From an uncultured Pseudomonas sp. (GTDB lineage Bacteria > Pseudomonadota > Gammaproteobacteria > Pseudomonadales > Pseudomonadaceae), in assembly GCF_946885955.1 (NCBI RefSeq), contig NZ_CAMPHI010000025.1, positions 6,293 through 70,292 on the forward strand: DNA of 64,000 bases. Direction: 5' to 3'. Made by a program: the position numbers and the translations under genes. The notes below the pieces were generated by a model. The model was not told the origin of the DNA and searched no databases. It saw only the letters and a program-made list of their open reading frames with translations. Each line of letters opens with the position of its first letter. Positions within the stretch are counted from its first letter, which is position 1. Below, piece after piece: positions 1-9,699 of this stretch.

Positions 1-135
1 GCGCTGCATCAGTTGGGCCTGCATGCCGGATAACTGCGCCCAGGTGAAGTAACCGCCAAGCAACAGCGCCAACAGGCTGGTCGGCAACAGGGTAAGCAGT
101 AACACGCGGCCTTTGATGCCTAAATCCTTGAACAC
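1..135 (-). CDS. gacS: Sensor histidine kinase GacS (N-terminal fragment)
   Basis: Only the first 45 codons are in the window; the gene runs off the left edge. The peptide begins MFKDLGIKGRVLLLTLLPTS and continues as one hydrophobic membrane segment (about residues 9-32), which I recognise as the start of the GacS/BarA hybrid kinase of Pseudomonas. GacS phosphorylates GacA, which drives the RsmX/Y/Z small RNAs that titrate RsmA/CsrA. The start is GTG at 135, preceded by a GGGAGGA ribosome site. It is divergent from cysM. The HAMP, kinase, receiver and Hpt domains are outside the window, so the identity rests on the N-terminus and on synteny with cysM-rlmD-relA. Confidence 0.85.
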   Translation of the reverse strand, partial: MFKDLGIKGRVLLLTLLPTSLLALLLGGYFTWAQLSGMQAQLMQR

Positions 136-357
136 TTTCTTCCTCCCGCAGTCTGGTTGCGGCAGTGTAGCGATTCGACGGCGCAGAATCTGTAATCGCG
201 TGATCGGGTCTGCCCATGTGTCCCGACCGGCGGCATGCCGCGTGCTGAGGTTCTTGCGCTTGAGGCCAAGCCCGTATGTGGTCAACGGCGATTATGGCCG
301 TCGCCGGTTTGCCGTTATCATAGGCGTCTTTCCTGCCGTGTGGATTCGATCGACGCC

Positions 358-1254
358 ATGCCCCTGCACTACCCCACTATCGCCGATTGCGTCGGCAACA
401 CTCCGCTGGTGCGTTTGCAGCGCCTGCCCGGAAATACCTCCAATACCTTGCTGGTCAAGCTCGAGGGTAACAACCCGGCGGGTTCGGTGAAGGACCGTCC
501 GGCGCTGTCGATGATCGGTCGCGCCGAGCAGCGCGGCGATATTCGCCCGGGCGACATGCTGATCGAGGCCACCTCGGGCAATACCGGCATCGCCCTGGCG
601 ATGGCGGCGGCGATCAAGGGCTACCCGATGATCCTGATCATGCCGAGCAATTCCACCGCCGAGCGCAAGGCGGCGATGACCGCCTACGGCGCCGAGCTGA
701 TCCTGGTCGACAATATGGAAGACGCCCGCGACCTGGCGCTGCAGATGCAGGCGGAAGGCAAGGGCAAGGTGCTCGATCAGTTCGCCAACGGCGATAACCC
801 CGAAGCCCACTACCGTGGCACCGGCCCGGAAATCTGGCAGCAGACCGGTGGGGAGATCACCCACTTCATCAGCTCCATGGGCACCACGGGCACCATCATG
901 GGCGTTTCGCGTTTCCTCAAGGAGCAGTCGCCCGCTGTGCAGATCGTCGGCTTGCAGCCGATGGAAGGCTCGGCGATTCCGGGAATCCGCCGCTGGCCCG
1001 AGGAGTACTTGCCGAAGATCTACCAGGCCGAGCGCGTCGACCGGGTGATCGACATGGGCCAGCAGGAGGCCGAAGAAGTGATGCGGCGGCTGGCGCGTGA
1101 GGAAGGCATCTTCTGCGGCGTGTCCTCCGGCGGCGCGGTGGCGGCCATGCTGCGTTTGTCCCGGGAAGTTGAGAATGCGGTGATGGTGGCAATCATCTGC
1201 GACCGTGGCGACCGTTATCTGTCCAGTGGCGTGTACGACGCGCCGAGCAACTGA
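358..1254 (+). CDS. cysM: Cysteine synthase B (O-acetylserine sulfhydrylase)
   Basis: 298-residue PLP enzyme that makes cysteine from O-acetylserine and sulfide or thiosulfate. Visible family marks: the PLP-lysine region [10 protein letters not shown] near residue 40 (CysK would read N-P-S-x-S-V-K-D-R), the T-S-G-N-T-G substrate loop near residue 72, and the S-S-G-G-A PLP-phosphate site near the C-terminus. The reading frame stays open to 235, but the ATG at 358 gives the conserved start [20 protein letters not shown] and the family length. The stop overlaps the rlmD start by one base (TGATG), so the two are probably cotranslated. Confidence 0.95.
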   Translation: MPLHYPTIADCVGNTPLVRLQRLPGNTSNTLLVKLEGNNPAGSVKDRPALSMIGRAEQRGDIRPGDMLIEATSGNTGIALAMAAAIKGYPMILIMPSNSTAERKAAMTAYGAELILVDNMEDARDLALQMQAEGKGKVLDQFANGDNPEAHYRGTGPEIWQQTGGEITHFISSMGTTGTIMGVSRFLKEQSPAVQIVGLQPMEGSAIPGIRRWPEEYLPKIYQAERVDRVIDMGQQEAEEVMRRLAREEGIFCGVSSGGAVAAMLRLSREVENAVMVAIICDRGDRYLSSGVYDAPSN

Positions 1255-2606
1255 TGGCCAGAAAAGACGGCGGTCTACGTTTTCAGCCCAGCGGCGGAAC
1301 CCGTGCGCCCCAGGTGCCGGTCGGTAAAAAACACAAGCTGACGATCGAGCGGCTGGCCAACGACGGCCGCGGTATCGCCTTCAGCGACGGCCGTACCTGG
1401 TTCGTCAGCGGCGCCTTGCCCGGTGAGCAGATCGAAGCGCGGGTCCTGGCGGCCCATGCCAAGGTGGTCGAGGCGCGGGTCGAACGTATCCTCGTCGCCA
1501 GCCCCGAGCGGCTTGCCGAACCTTGCGCGCATGCCCGGGTATGCGGTGGTTGCAGCCTGCAGCACATGCGCCATGCCGATCAGCTTGCGCTGAAACAGCG
1601 CATGCTCACCGAGCAATTGAGCCGTTTGGCCGATATCCAGCCGGATGAGTGGGCGGCGCCCTTGTGCGGCCCGGCATTCGCCTATCGTCGTCGTGCGCGA
1701 ATTGCCGTGCGTTGGGACGCCAAGACCAAACGCCTGGATGTCGGCTTTCGCGCCGCCGCCAGCCAGAACATCGTCGCCATCGACGAATGCCCGGTTCTGG
1801 TACAGCCCTTGCAATCTATTTTGAACGGCTTGCCGGCCGTGCTGGGCGAGCTGGAAAACCCGCGGGTCATCGGGCATGTCGAGCTGTTCCACGGCAGTGC
1901 CAGCGCGGTATTGGTGCGTCATACCGCGCCGCTACGCGAAACCGATCTGGCCCGTTTACAGGCATTTTGCAGCGAGCGGGATGCACAATTGTGGTTGCAC
2001 GGCGAGAGCGAACCGCAGCCTTATGTCGAGGGTCATGCCCTGGGCTACCGCCTGGCGACCTGGGATTTGCAGCTGGCGTATCGGCCCGGCGATTTCGTCC
2101 AGGTCAATGCCCAGGTCAATGAAGCCATGGTTGCTCAGGCGCTAGACTGGTTGGCAGTGACGGCGGAAGAACGGGTGCTGGATCTGTTTTGCGGCCTGGG
2201 TAATTTCGCCTTGCCGCTGGCCCGTCAGGCGCGGGAAGTGGTGGCGGTGGAAGGGGTGCAAACGATGGTCGAACGGGCGGCGCAGAATGCCGCGAGCAAC
2301 GGCATCGATAACGCGCACTTTGTTCAGGCCGATCTGTCCAACCCGCTGGTCGACGCCGGCTGGCTGGGCGAGGGCTTCGCCGCGGTGTTGCTCGACCCGC
2401 CGCGCGATGGCGCGTTGCAGGTGGTCAAGCAGATCGCGGCGCTGGGCGCCAAGCGTGTGCTTTATGTGTCCTGCAACCCGACCACGCTGGCACGTGATAG
2501 CGTCGAATTGCAGCGCCAAGGGTTTCGCTTGAAAAAGGCCGGAATCCTCGACATGTTTCCGCAGACCGCACATGTCGAGGCGATGGCGCTGTTCGAGCGG
2601 CCGTGA
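1254..2606 (+). CDS. rlmD: 23S rRNA (uracil-1939-C5)-methyltransferase RlmD
   Basis: 450 residues, SAM-dependent methyltransferase of 23S rRNA U1939. The N-terminal part carries a TRAM-type beta-barrel (about residues 20-80), followed by the 4Fe-4S cysteine cluster [10 protein letters not shown] (about residues 91-100) and a fourth Cys further on. The C-terminal Rossmann fold has the SAM motif [10 protein letters not shown], the D-P-P-R loop and the catalytic Cys in Y-V-S-C-N-P. It overlaps cysM by one base and sits upstream of relA, the usual Pseudomonas order. Confidence 0.95.
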   Translation: MARKDGGLRFQPSGGTRAPQVPVGKKHKLTIERLANDGRGIAFSDGRTWFVSGALPGEQIEARVLAAHAKVVEARVERILVASPERLAEPCAHARVCGGCSLQHMRHADQLALKQRMLTEQLSRLADIQPDEWAAPLCGPAFAYRRRARIAVRWDAKTKRLDVGFRAAASQNIVAIDECPVLVQPLQSILNGLPAVLGELENPRVIGHVELFHGSASAVLVRHTAPLRETDLARLQAFCSERDAQLWLHGESEPQPYVEGHALGYRLATWDLQLAYRPGDFVQVNAQVNEAMVAQALDWLAVTAEERVLDLFCGLGNFALPLARQAREVVAVEGVQTMVERAAQNAASNGIDNAHFVQADLSNPLVDAGWLGEGFAAVLLDPPRDGALQVVKQIAALGAKRVLYVSCNPTTLARDSVELQRQGFRLKKAGILDMFPQTAHVEAMALFERP

Positions 2607-2777
2607 AGGCAGGATTCGGGCGAATGCGACCAGGCCCCTTGGTTTTGTCGCGTTCAGCCTCTATTTAAGTGGTGCAGGGGCGCACGGAATTGCGCCTTAA
2701 GTGGTTAAACCGACCGGCTCAAAGAAGCGGGCGACTTTACAGGTGTGCCAGTCGCACACCTTCTGGAAGGTAGCGAA

Positions 2778-5021
2778 ATGGTTCAGGTTAGAGCGCATCA
2801 GCCGATCAACGACGACGGCAGCATCAACCTAGAGGCCTGGTTGGCCCATGTCCTGAGTATCGATCCGGCGCTCGACGGTGACGCCCTGCGTGAGGCCTGC
2901 GAATTTGCCCGCGAGGCCGAGCAGCAAGCCAACGCCGCGCAGAATCTATGGACCGAAGGCGCCTCCAGTTTCCGCGCCGGCCTGGAGATCGCGGAGATTC
3001 TCGCCGATCTCAAGCTCGATCAGGATTCTCTGGTCGCCGCGGTGCTTTACCGCGGTGTGCGGGAGGGCAAGATCACCCTGAGCGCAGTGCACCAGCGCTT
3101 CGGTGCGGTGGTGGCCAAGCTGGTCGACGGCGTACTGCGCATGGCAGCGATCAGCGCCAGCCTCAATCCGCGCGACTCTCTGGTGCTCGGCTCCCAGGCC
3201 CAGGTGGAAAACCTGCGCAAGATGCTGGTGGCGATGGTCGATGACGTGCGCGTCGCCCTGATCAAACTGGCCGAACGCACCTGTGCGATCCGTGCGGTCA
3301 AGCATGCCCCCGACGAAAAGCGCCAGCGTGTGGCCCGCGAGGTTTTCGACATCTACGCGCCCCTGGCTCATCGCCTGGGCATCGGCCATATCAAGTGGGA
3401 GCTCGAAGACCTTTCGTTTCGCTATCTGGAGCCGGAGCAGTACAAACAGATCGCCAAGTTGCTGCATGAGCGGCGCATGGATCGCGAGCAGTACATCAAC
3501 GAAGTGATGAACCACCTGCGCGAAGAGCTCGAGGCCACTGGAATCAAGGCCGATATCAGCGGTCGGGCCAAGCACATCTATTCGATCTGGCGAAAAATGC
3601 AGAAGAAAGGTCTGCAATTCAGCCAGATCTACGACGTGCGCGCGGTGCGCGTGCTGGTGCCGGAAATGCGCGATTGCTATACCGCCCTCGGTATCGTGCA
3701 CACCCTGTGGCGGCATATTCCCAAGGAGTTCGACGACTACATCGCCAACCCCAAGGAGAACGGCTATCGCTCGCTGCATACCGCGGTGTTGGGCCCGGAA
3801 GGCAAGGTGCTGGAGGTGCAGATCCGCACCCATGCGATGCACGAGGAGGCCGAGCTGGGCGTCTGCGCCCACTGGCGCTACAAGGGCACCGACGTCAAAT
3901 CCGGCTCCAACCATTACGAAGAGAAAATCTCCTGGTTGCGTCAGGTGCTGGAATGGCACGAGGAACTCGGCGATATCGGCGGCCTGGCCGAACAGTTGCG
4001 GGTGGATATCGAGCCCGATCGGGTCTATGTGTTCACCCCGGACGGCCATGCGATCGACCTGCCCAAGGGCGCCACACCGCTGGATTTCGCCTACCGGGTA
4101 CATACCGAAATCGGCCACAACTGCCGCGGTGCCAAGATCAACGGGCGTATCGTGCCGCTGACCTACAGTCTGCAGACCGGCGAGCAGGTGGAGATCATCA
4201 CCAGCAAGCACGGCGTGCCGAGCCGTGATTGGCTGAACTCCAACCTGGGTTACGTCACCACCTCGCGGGCGCGGGCGAAGATCGTCCACTGGTTCAAGCT
4301 GCAGGATCGCGACCAGAACGTCGCTGCCGGTAAAGCGCTGCTCGAGCGCGAGCTGCTGCGCCTGGGCCTGCCGCATGTGGATTTCGACAAGCTGGCGGAA
4401 AAGGCCAACCTGAAAAACAGCGAAGACCTGTTCGCTTCCCTGGGTGCCGGCGACCTGCGCCTGGCGCACCTGGCCAACCTGGCGCAGCAGCTGGTCGAGC
4501 CCGAGCGCAGCAGCGAACAGCTCGAGCTGATCCCGCGCAAGGCCCTGGGTTTCAAGCCCGGCAAGCGCGGCGATATTCAGATTCAGGGGGTCGGCAACCT
4601 GCTCACGCAAATGGCCGGTTGCTGCCAGCCGTTGCCGGGCGACCCGATCGTCGGCTACATCACCCAGGGCCGCGGCGTCAGCATTCACCGCCAGGACTGC
4701 GCCTCGGTACTGCAACTGGCCGGCCGCGAGCCCGAGCGGATCATTCAGGTCAACTGGGGGCCGGTACCGGTGCAGACCTACCCGGTGGATCTGGTCATCC
4801 GCGCCTACGACCGTTCCGGCCTGCTGCGCGACGTGACCCAGGTGCTGCTCAACGAAAAGCTCAATGTGCTGGCGGTCAACACCCGTTCGAACAAGGACGA
4901 CAACACCGCCTCGATGTCGATCACCGTGGAGATTCCGGGTTTGGATGCGTTGGGGCGGTTGTTGGGTCGTATCAGTCAGTTACCGAATATCATCGAAGCC
5001 CGCCGCCATCGGGCCAGTTGA
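2778..5021 (+). CDS. relA: GTP pyrophosphokinase RelA ((p)ppGpp synthetase I)
   Basis: 747 residues, ribosome-associated alarmone synthetase of the stringent response. Order: a degenerate HD hydrolase domain (the HD pair is replaced in V-D-D-V-R-V near residue 163, as usual for RelA), the synthetase domain (H-I-Y-S-I-W-R-K-M near residue 270 and the N-G-Y-R-S-L-H-T loop near residue 335), a TGS domain near residues 410-470, a zinc-finger/CC region with C-C-Q-P, and a C-terminal ACT domain. The ATG at 2778 follows GGAAGG and gives the conserved start MVQVRAHQPI. The frame opens earlier (2745) but that extension is not conserved. About 170 bases separate it from rlmD, so it may have its own promoter. 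Confidence 0.97.
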   Translation: MVQVRAHQPINDDGSINLEAWLAHVLSIDPALDGDALREACEFAREAEQQANAAQNLWTEGASSFRAGLEIAEILADLKLDQDSLVAAVLYRGVREGKITLSAVHQRFGAVVAKLVDGVLRMAAISASLNPRDSLVLGSQAQVENLRKMLVAMVDDVRVALIKLAERTCAIRAVKHAPDEKRQRVAREVFDIYAPLAHRLGIGHIKWELEDLSFRYLEPEQYKQIAKLLHERRMDREQYINEVMNHLREELEATGIKADISGRAKHIYSIWRKMQKKGLQFSQIYDVRAVRVLVPEMRDCYTALGIVHTLWRHIPKEFDDYIANPKENGYRSLHTAVLGPEGKVLEVQIRTHAMHEEAELGVCAHWRYKGTDVKSGSNHYEEKISWLRQVLEWHEELGDIGGLAEQLRVDIEPDRVYVFTPDGHAIDLPKGATPLDFAYRVHTEIGHNCRGAKINGRIVPLTYSLQTGEQVEIITSKHGVPSRDWLNSNLGYVTTSRARAKIVHWFKLQDRDQNVAAGKALLERELLRLGLPHVDFDKLAEKANLKNSEDLFASLGAGDLRLAHLANLAQQLVEPERSSEQLELIPRKALGFKPGKRGDIQIQGVGNLLTQMAGCCQPLPGDPIVGYITQGRGVSIHRQDCASVLQLAGREPERIIQVNWGPVPVQTYPVDLVIRAYDRSGLLRDVTQVLLNEKLNVLAVNTRSNKDDNTASMSITVEIPGLDALGRLLGRISQLPNIIEARRHRAS

Positions 5022-5051
5022 GCGGCAAGCGGTTAGCTTCAAGCTGCAAGG

Positions 5052-5218
5052 ACGTAGGATGGGTTAGGCGCATGTCACAGTCAGGGTAGCGAGCGCTGAG
5101 TCTGCTGCGCCGTAACCCATCATCGGTATTGGCGCTGCATCGGTTCGATGGGTTACGCGGCGCGCTGGTTTTATCATGGCTGCGGGATTCGTCCCCCGCG
5201 CCGCTAACCCATCCTACG
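5052..5218. repeat. Nested inverted repeats between relA and mazG
   Basis: The outer arms are CGTAGGATGGGTTA (5052-5065) and TAACCCATCCTACG (5205-5218), an exact inverted pair. Inside them lies a second pair, about GCGCCGTAACCCATC (near 5107) and GATGGGTTACGCGGCGC (near 5149). All four arms share the core GATGGGTTA. This fits a non-coding palindromic repeat of the REP/BIME or MITE kind that is common in Pseudomonas intergenic DNA. No transposase gene is present. Confidence 0.75.
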
Positions 5219-5231
5219 ACCGGAACTATCC

Positions 5232-6065
5232 ATGTACCAACTCGACGACCTGCTGCACCTGATGGCCCGCCTGCGCGACCCGCAATATGGCTGCCCGTGG
5301 GATTTGAAACAGTCCTACGCGAGCATCGTGCCGCATACGATCGAAGAGGCCTACGAGGTGGCGGATGCCATCGAGCGCGGCGATTTCGAGCATCTGCCCG
5401 GCGAGCTCGGCGATCTGCTGTTTCAGGTCGTGTATTACAGCCAGCTGGCGCGCGAGGAGGGGCGTTTCGAGTTCGCCGAGGTGGTCGATGGCATTACCCG
5501 CAAACTGCTGCGTCGACATCCTCATGTGTTTGTCGACGGCGACCTGTATGGCGCCCCCGATGCGGCCAAGCTGAACGAGGCCGCGGTCAAGCAGCGCTGG
5601 GAAGAGATCAAGGCCGAGGAGCGCGCCGAGAAGGCTGCCGCGCCCGAACAGCTTTCGCTGCTCGACGACGTGCCCAATGCCTTGCCGTCACTCAGCCGGG
5701 CGATCAAGTTGCAGAAGCGTGCGGCTCAGGTCGGCTTCGATTGGCCCGAGGCCCTGCCGGTGGTGGACAAGGTGCGCGAGGAGCTGGACGAAGTGCTCGA
5801 GGCCATGAGCGAAAACGACCCCGAGGCGATTGCCGAGGAACTCGGCGATCTGCTGTTCGTCGTCAGCAACCTGGCCCGGCACCTCAAGGTCGATCCGGAA
5901 AGCGCATTGCGCGCCGCCAATGCCAAGTTCGAACGGCGCTTCCGCTTTATCGAACAGGCATTGCGCGAAGCCGGTCGCGCCATGGAAAATTGCGCCCTGG
6001 AAGAATTGGACGCGCTCTGGGGCGAAGCCAAGAAATTGGAAAAACAGCAGGCGCGGGATTGTTGA
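5232..6065 (+). CDS. mazG: Nucleoside triphosphate pyrophosphohydrolase MazG
   Basis: 277 residues, hydrolyses NTPs to NMP and pyrophosphate; in E. coli it lowers (p)ppGpp and so counteracts RelA. Two MazG helical domains are visible. The first has C-P-W-D-L-K-Q-S and the metal-binding E-E-A-Y-E-V-A-D-A (about residues 20-70) with G-E-L-G-D-L-L-F. The second, near residues 165-250, has K-V-R-E-E-L-D-E-V and E-E-L-G-D-L-L-F. Length and repeat structure match the family. It lies downstream of relA but is separated by a palindromic repeat. Confidence 0.95.
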   Translation: MYQLDDLLHLMARLRDPQYGCPWDLKQSYASIVPHTIEEAYEVADAIERGDFEHLPGELGDLLFQVVYYSQLAREEGRFEFAEVVDGITRKLLRRHPHVFVDGDLYGAPDAAKLNEAAVKQRWEEIKAEERAEKAAAPEQLSLLDDVPNALPSLSRAIKLQKRAAQVGFDWPEALPVVDKVREELDEVLEAMSENDPEAIAEELGDLLFVVSNLARHLKVDPESALRAANAKFERRFRFIEQALREAGRAMENCALEELDALWGEAKKLEKQQARDC

Positions 6066-6121
6066 GTCCGCCGCTCGGTTGCTCCCTCCCAACATTCATG
6101 ATTCGTCGGTAAAGGTAGGTT

Positions 6122-6661
6122 ATGGCTCTCTCACTACGCGATCAGCTGCTCAAAGCCGGGCTGGTCAACGAAAAGCAGGCCAAGCAGGTCGGCAAGGAAA
6201 AGCAGAAGCAACAACGCCTGGAGAAAAAGGGCCATATCGAAAAGGACGAGTCGCAGAAACTCGCCGCTCAGCAGGCGATGGCCGAAAAGGCCGCGCGCGA
6301 CCAGGAGCTGAACCGCCAGCAGCAGGAGAAGGCCGAGCAGAAGGCCCGCGCCGCGCAGATCAAGCAATTGATCGAAGTCTCCCGTCTGCCGAAATTGACC
6401 ACCGAGGATTACTACAACTTCGTCGACGAGAAAAAGGTCAAGCGCCTGTCGGTGAACAAACTGATGCGCGACAAGCTTAGCAGCGGCTCGTTGGCCATAG
6501 TACGCAGCGGCGGCGGTTACGAAGTGCTGCCGCGCGAGGCTGCATTGAAGATCCAGGAGCGCGATCCACGCCGGGTCATTCTGCTCAATACCCCGACCGC
6601 AGCGCCGGACGCCGACGATCCTTATGCGGCCTACCAGGTGCCGGACGATTTGATGTGGTGA
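6122..6661 (+). CDS. DUF2058 family protein (YaiL-like)
   Basis: 179 residues, very rich in Lys, Glu and Gln in the first 90, predicted as a long charged coiled coil. It begins MALSLRDQLLKAGLV and ends in a compact part with D-E-K-K-V-K-R-L-S-V, as in the DUF2058/YaiL family, sometimes labelled nucleoprotein or polynucleotide-associated. The biochemical role is not established. Its start lies 57 bases after mazG, so an operon is possible, and a strong hairpin terminator follows. Confidence 0.85.
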   Translation: MALSLRDQLLKAGLVNEKQAKQVGKEKQKQQRLEKKGHIEKDESQKLAAQQAMAEKAARDQELNRQQQEKAEQKARAAQIKQLIEVSRLPKLTTEDYYNFVDEKKVKRLSVNKLMRDKLSSGSLAIVRSGGGYEVLPREAALKIQERDPRRVILLNTPTAAPDADDPYAAYQVPDDLMW

Positions 6662-6701
6662 CAGCCGGACGCCGCGCATAGACCCAATTTTCCGCGGTAC
6701 A

Positions 6702-6729
6702 AAAAAACCGAGCCATTGGCTCGGTTTTT
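6702..6729. terminator. Bidirectional intrinsic terminator
   Basis: Perfect stem ACCGAGCC/GGCTCGGT with loop ATT, flanked by A-run and T-run, between the convergent DUF2058 and DUF3108 genes. Confidence 0.9.
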
Positions 6730-6745
6730 CATACCTGCTGCTCGA

Positions 6746-7462
6746 TCAGTCGCGGCGGCCTTCGACCGGCTTGCCGTCGACGCTGCCGTCTTTAAGCATG
6801 ATCTGGTATTCCTTGCCGTCTTTTTCCACCTGATGCAGGCGTACCAGCAGGAAATTCCAATCCTTGGCGAACCATAGCACCGTCTTGCGGCTGCTTTGCG
6901 TCGGATCGCGTACTCGCTCGACCTTGATCGCGTCGATCAGCCCGGCCTTGGTGCGCACCACATCATCGCCGAGCACGCGGAAGTCGTAGGTTTCCACCTC
7001 GTCGCCGTCGACCACCTGGTAGCTCATGCTTTTCTTGCCGGCGGCCACGTCGTATTGCAGCGCCAGCTGATAGGTCGATTTGTCCTGCAGGCCTCGATTC
7101 AGTGGCAGGCGTACGGGTGTGCCGCGGTCATTGCCGATGACCTGCTTTTCATTCCAGTCGAAATCCTGCTCGATTTCCTTGCTCTTGCCCAAGCCGCTAC
7201 GTTGGTAGTGATAGGTCAGGGGCAGAAAGGCGGAATTCTCCACGCGGAAGGTGCTTTGTTCGGTCAGGCTGGCTACCAGCATCGAGGCTTCGAAGCTGAG
7301 TTGCCAATGATCGCCTTCGAGATGCTGCAGGCTGCGCTCGGCCGTGCCGCTGATCGGCAGCTGTTTCCAGTCGGCGGTATAGCTGGCGGAAAACGGTTTC
7401 GGCTCCACGGCCAGAGCCGGCAAGCTGAACAGGGCTACGGCGAGCAGTAGGACGGAACGCAT
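6746..7462 (-). CDS. DUF3108 domain-containing periplasmic protein
   Basis: 238 residues with a clear Sec signal peptide (MRSVLLLAVALFSLPALA, cleavage after ALA near residue 18). The mature part is a beta-rich domain of the DUF3108 family, recognisable from P-F-S-A-S-Y-T-A-D-W near residue 22 and F-R-V-E-N-S-A-F near residue 75. Family members are exported envelope proteins of unknown function. In Pseudomonas this gene follows purN/purM on the same strand, as here, but a 180-base gap separates it from purN. Confidence 0.85.
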   Translation of the reverse strand: MRSVLLLAVALFSLPALAVEPKPFSASYTADWKQLPISGTAERSLQHLEGDHWQLSFEASMLVASLTEQSTFRVENSAFLPLTYHYQRSGLGKSKEIEQDFDWNEKQVIGNDRGTPVRLPLNRGLQDKSTYQLALQYDVAAGKKSMSYQVVDGDEVETYDFRVLGDDVVRTKAGLIDAIKVERVRDPTQSSRKTVLWFAKDWNFLLVRLHQVEKDGKEYQIMLKDGSVDGKPVEGRRD

Positions 7463-7643
7463 AGAGTCTCCTAAAAAGAGAGGGTCAAGTCAGTTGCCCC
7501 GCGGGGGGGGGCGATAACCCTGGCAAACCATCTGTCGCACGGGCGGGTGCGATTTCTGGCAGGAGTGTAACGAACAATGCCCGGTCGATGCAGCCGTTGA
7601 CGCCGCTGAATGTTGCCAAGTGGTGAGCGAGCGGGCGATCAGG

Positions 7644-8300
7644 TCAGGCGCGGATCAGGTGGCCGCTGTTCGGCAAAGGCTGTCCGTCGAGCGAGGCACC
7701 ATGCTCATCCAGGCGCAGGCGACCCTCGGCGAACCAGTGCATGGCCAGCGGGTAGATCAGGTGTTCCTGCTCGTGCACGCGCTGCGCCAGGGTGGTTGGC
7801 GAGTCATCCGGTCGTACCGGGATCACTGCCTGTACGACCAGAGGGCCACCATCGAGTTCCTCGGTGACGAAATGCACGCTGCAGCCATGCTCGCGGTCGC
7901 CGGCGTCGAGTGCGCGCTGGTGGGTATGCAGGCCCTTGTACTTGGGCAGCAGCGAAGGGTGGATATTCAGCAGTCGCCCGGCATAGTGACGGACGAAGCC
8001 GGGACTGAGAATACGCATGAATCCGGCGAGTATCACCAGATGCGGCTCGTGCGCGTCTATGGCCTGCGCCAGGGCCGCATCGAAGGCTTCGCGGCCGTCG
8101 AACTGCTTGTGATCGAGTACCTGGGTGGCGATGCCGGCCTGCTCGGCGCGTTGCAGACCATAGGCATCGGCGCGGTTGGAAATCACCGCGCGGATGCGTG
8201 CCGGACAGCTTGGCGAGGCGTCCTTGATGCTGTCGATCAACGCCTGCAGGTTGCTGCCGGAGCCCGAGATCAGCACCACTACATTGCAGACGTTCGGCAT
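7644..8300 (-). CDS. purN: Phosphoribosylglycinamide formyltransferase PurN
   Basis: 218 residues, transfers a formyl group from 10-formyl-THF to GAR, the third step of purine synthesis. Marks: V-L-I-S-G-S-G-S-N-L-Q-A phosphate loop at residues 9-20, A-G-F-M-R-I-L near residue 95, the catalytic N-I-H-P-S-L-L-P-K-Y near residue 113, and H-x(3)-D-G-G near residue 144. The ATG at 8300 overlaps the purM stop by one base (TGATG). The reading frame extends upstream to 8375, but that part is antiparallel coding noise inside purM. Confidence 0.96.
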   Translation of the reverse strand: MPNVCNVVVLISGSGSNLQALIDSIKDASPSCPARIRAVISNRADAYGLQRAEQAGIATQVLDHKQFDGREAFDAALAQAIDAHEPHLVILAGFMRILSPGFVRHYAGRLLNIHPSLLPKYKGLHTHQRALDAGDREHGCSVHFVTEELDGGPLVVQAVIPVRPDDSPTTLAQRVHEQEHLIYPLAMHWFAEGRLRLDEHGASLDGQPLPNSGHLIRA

Positions 8301-9358
8301 CAGTGGCTTTTCAGGTTGTTCAATACGACCTGGGCGGCGCCCTCGGCTGCGGTGGCGATCTGGCCGATCACCCAAGGTTGTTCGCCAGCGTCGCGCAGGG
8401 TTTGCAGGGCAACTTCAACCTGGTCCTGGGCGACACAGATAACCATGCCGACGCCGCAGTTGAGGACGCGGTGCATTTCATGTTCGTCGACATTACCGGC
8501 CTGCTGCAGCCAGTCGAAGACCGCAGGGCGGGTCCAGCTGGCCACGTCGACCACCGCCTGGGCGCCGTGCGGCAGCACGCGCGGAATATTGTCGAGCAGA
8601 CCGCCGCCAGTGATGTGGGCCATGGCCTTGACCGCGCCGGTGTCCTTGATCAGCTTGAGCAGCGGCTTGACGTAGATACGCGTCGGCGCCATCAGCAGGT
8701 CGGTCATCGGCTTGCCGTCGATCTGGGTGGCTTCGATGTCGGCACCGGAGACTTCGATGATCTTGCGGATCAGCGAGTAGCCATTGGAGTGTGGACCGGA
8801 AGACGGCAGGGCGATCAGCGCGTCGCCTGCGGCAACCTTGGAGCCGTCGATGATTTCGGCTTTTTCCACCACGCCGACGCAGAAGCCGGCCAGGTCGTAG
8901 TCTTCGCCTTCGTACATGCCCGGCATCTCGGCGGTTTCGCCGCCGACCAGGGAGCAGCCGGCCAGTTCGCAACCGGCGCCAATGCCGGTAACCACGGTGG
9001 CGGCCACGTCGACGTTAAGTTTGCCGGTGGCGTAGTAGTCGAGGAAGAACAGCGGCTCGGCGCCGCATACCACCAGGTCGTTGACGCACATGGCGACCAG
9101 ATCCTGGCCGATGCTGTCGTGCTTGTTCAGGTTCAGCGCCAGGCGCAGCTTGGTGCCGACGCCGTCGGTGCCGGAGACCAGCACGGGTTGTTTGTAGCCG
9201 GCCGGGATCTCGCAAAGGGCGCCGAAGCCACCCAGGCCACCCATGACTTCCGGACGGGCGGTGCGCTTGGCCACGCTCTTGATGCGTTCGACCAAGGCTT
9301 CGCCGGCGTCGATATCTACACCTGCGTCCTTGTAGCTGATGGAGGGTTGCTTGCTCAT
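8300..9358 (-). CDS. purM: Phosphoribosylformylglycinamidine cyclo-ligase PurM (AIR synthetase)
   Basis: 352 residues, ATP-dependent ring closure of FGAM to AIR. It begins [19 protein letters not shown], the standard PurM start, and shows G-T-D-G-V-G-T-K-L, the [10 protein letters not shown] metal/nucleotide region, [21 protein letters not shown] and H-I-T-G-G-G-L. It is the first gene of a purM-purN operon; the promoter must lie in the 340-base region upstream, shared with the divergent DUF2066 gene. Confidence 0.97.
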   Translation of the reverse strand: MSKQPSISYKDAGVDIDAGEALVERIKSVAKRTARPEVMGGLGGFGALCEIPAGYKQPVLVSGTDGVGTKLRLALNLNKHDSIGQDLVAMCVNDLVVCGAEPLFFLDYYATGKLNVDVAATVVTGIGAGCELAGCSLVGGETAEMPGMYEGEDYDLAGFCVGVVEKAEIIDGSKVAAGDALIALPSSGPHSNGYSLIRKIIEVSGADIEATQIDGKPMTDLLMAPTRIYVKPLLKLIKDTGAVKAMAHITGGGLLDNIPRVLPHGAQAVVDVASWTRPAVFDWLQQAGNVDEHEMHRVLNCGVGMVICVAQDQVEVALQTLRDAGEQPWVIGQIATAAEGAAQVVLNNLKSH

Positions 9359-9699
9359 AGATCCAGGCCTTTAAGGGGGAAGTCGGATGTGCAACGGCTC
9401 AGGCAAGGCGTCGCGGCTTTGGTCCAGTGCCAAATCCGGTAAGCTGCTTGTTGCCAGTCTGCGAAGGCGCGCGATTTTATCAGGCTTGCCGGGCAGCGGC
9501 CACCCAGCCCGAACGGAGGTTGCCGGCGAACCAGTGGCTGTTTAAGGTACGAGCTTGGCAAATCGTGCCGTTATGGCGCTCGGGGGAGTTTGCGAAGCTC
9601 CGCATACGCCCTGATTGCGCCTGTGATAAAAGGATCGCGAACCGCTGTACGGCGCGTTTTTTGTCGGCTTCATGCTTACCCCACTTTCGAGAATTTTCT
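9359..9699. other. Divergent intergenic region purM / DUF2066 gene
   Basis: 341 bases without a convincing gene. Short frames here lack ribosome sites and family resemblance. It must carry the promoters of purM (leftward) and of the DUF2066 gene (rightward). I see no clear PurR box or riboswitch. Confidence 0.6.

Noticed and set aside
2946..4715. 589-codon open frame antisense to relA
   Set aside because: Shadow of relA codon bias; no ribosome site and no recognisable domain.
7620..9442. Long plus-strand frames over purN and purM
   Set aside because: They lie antisense to two well-identified purine genes and encode low-complexity Arg/Gly/Asp-rich sequence.
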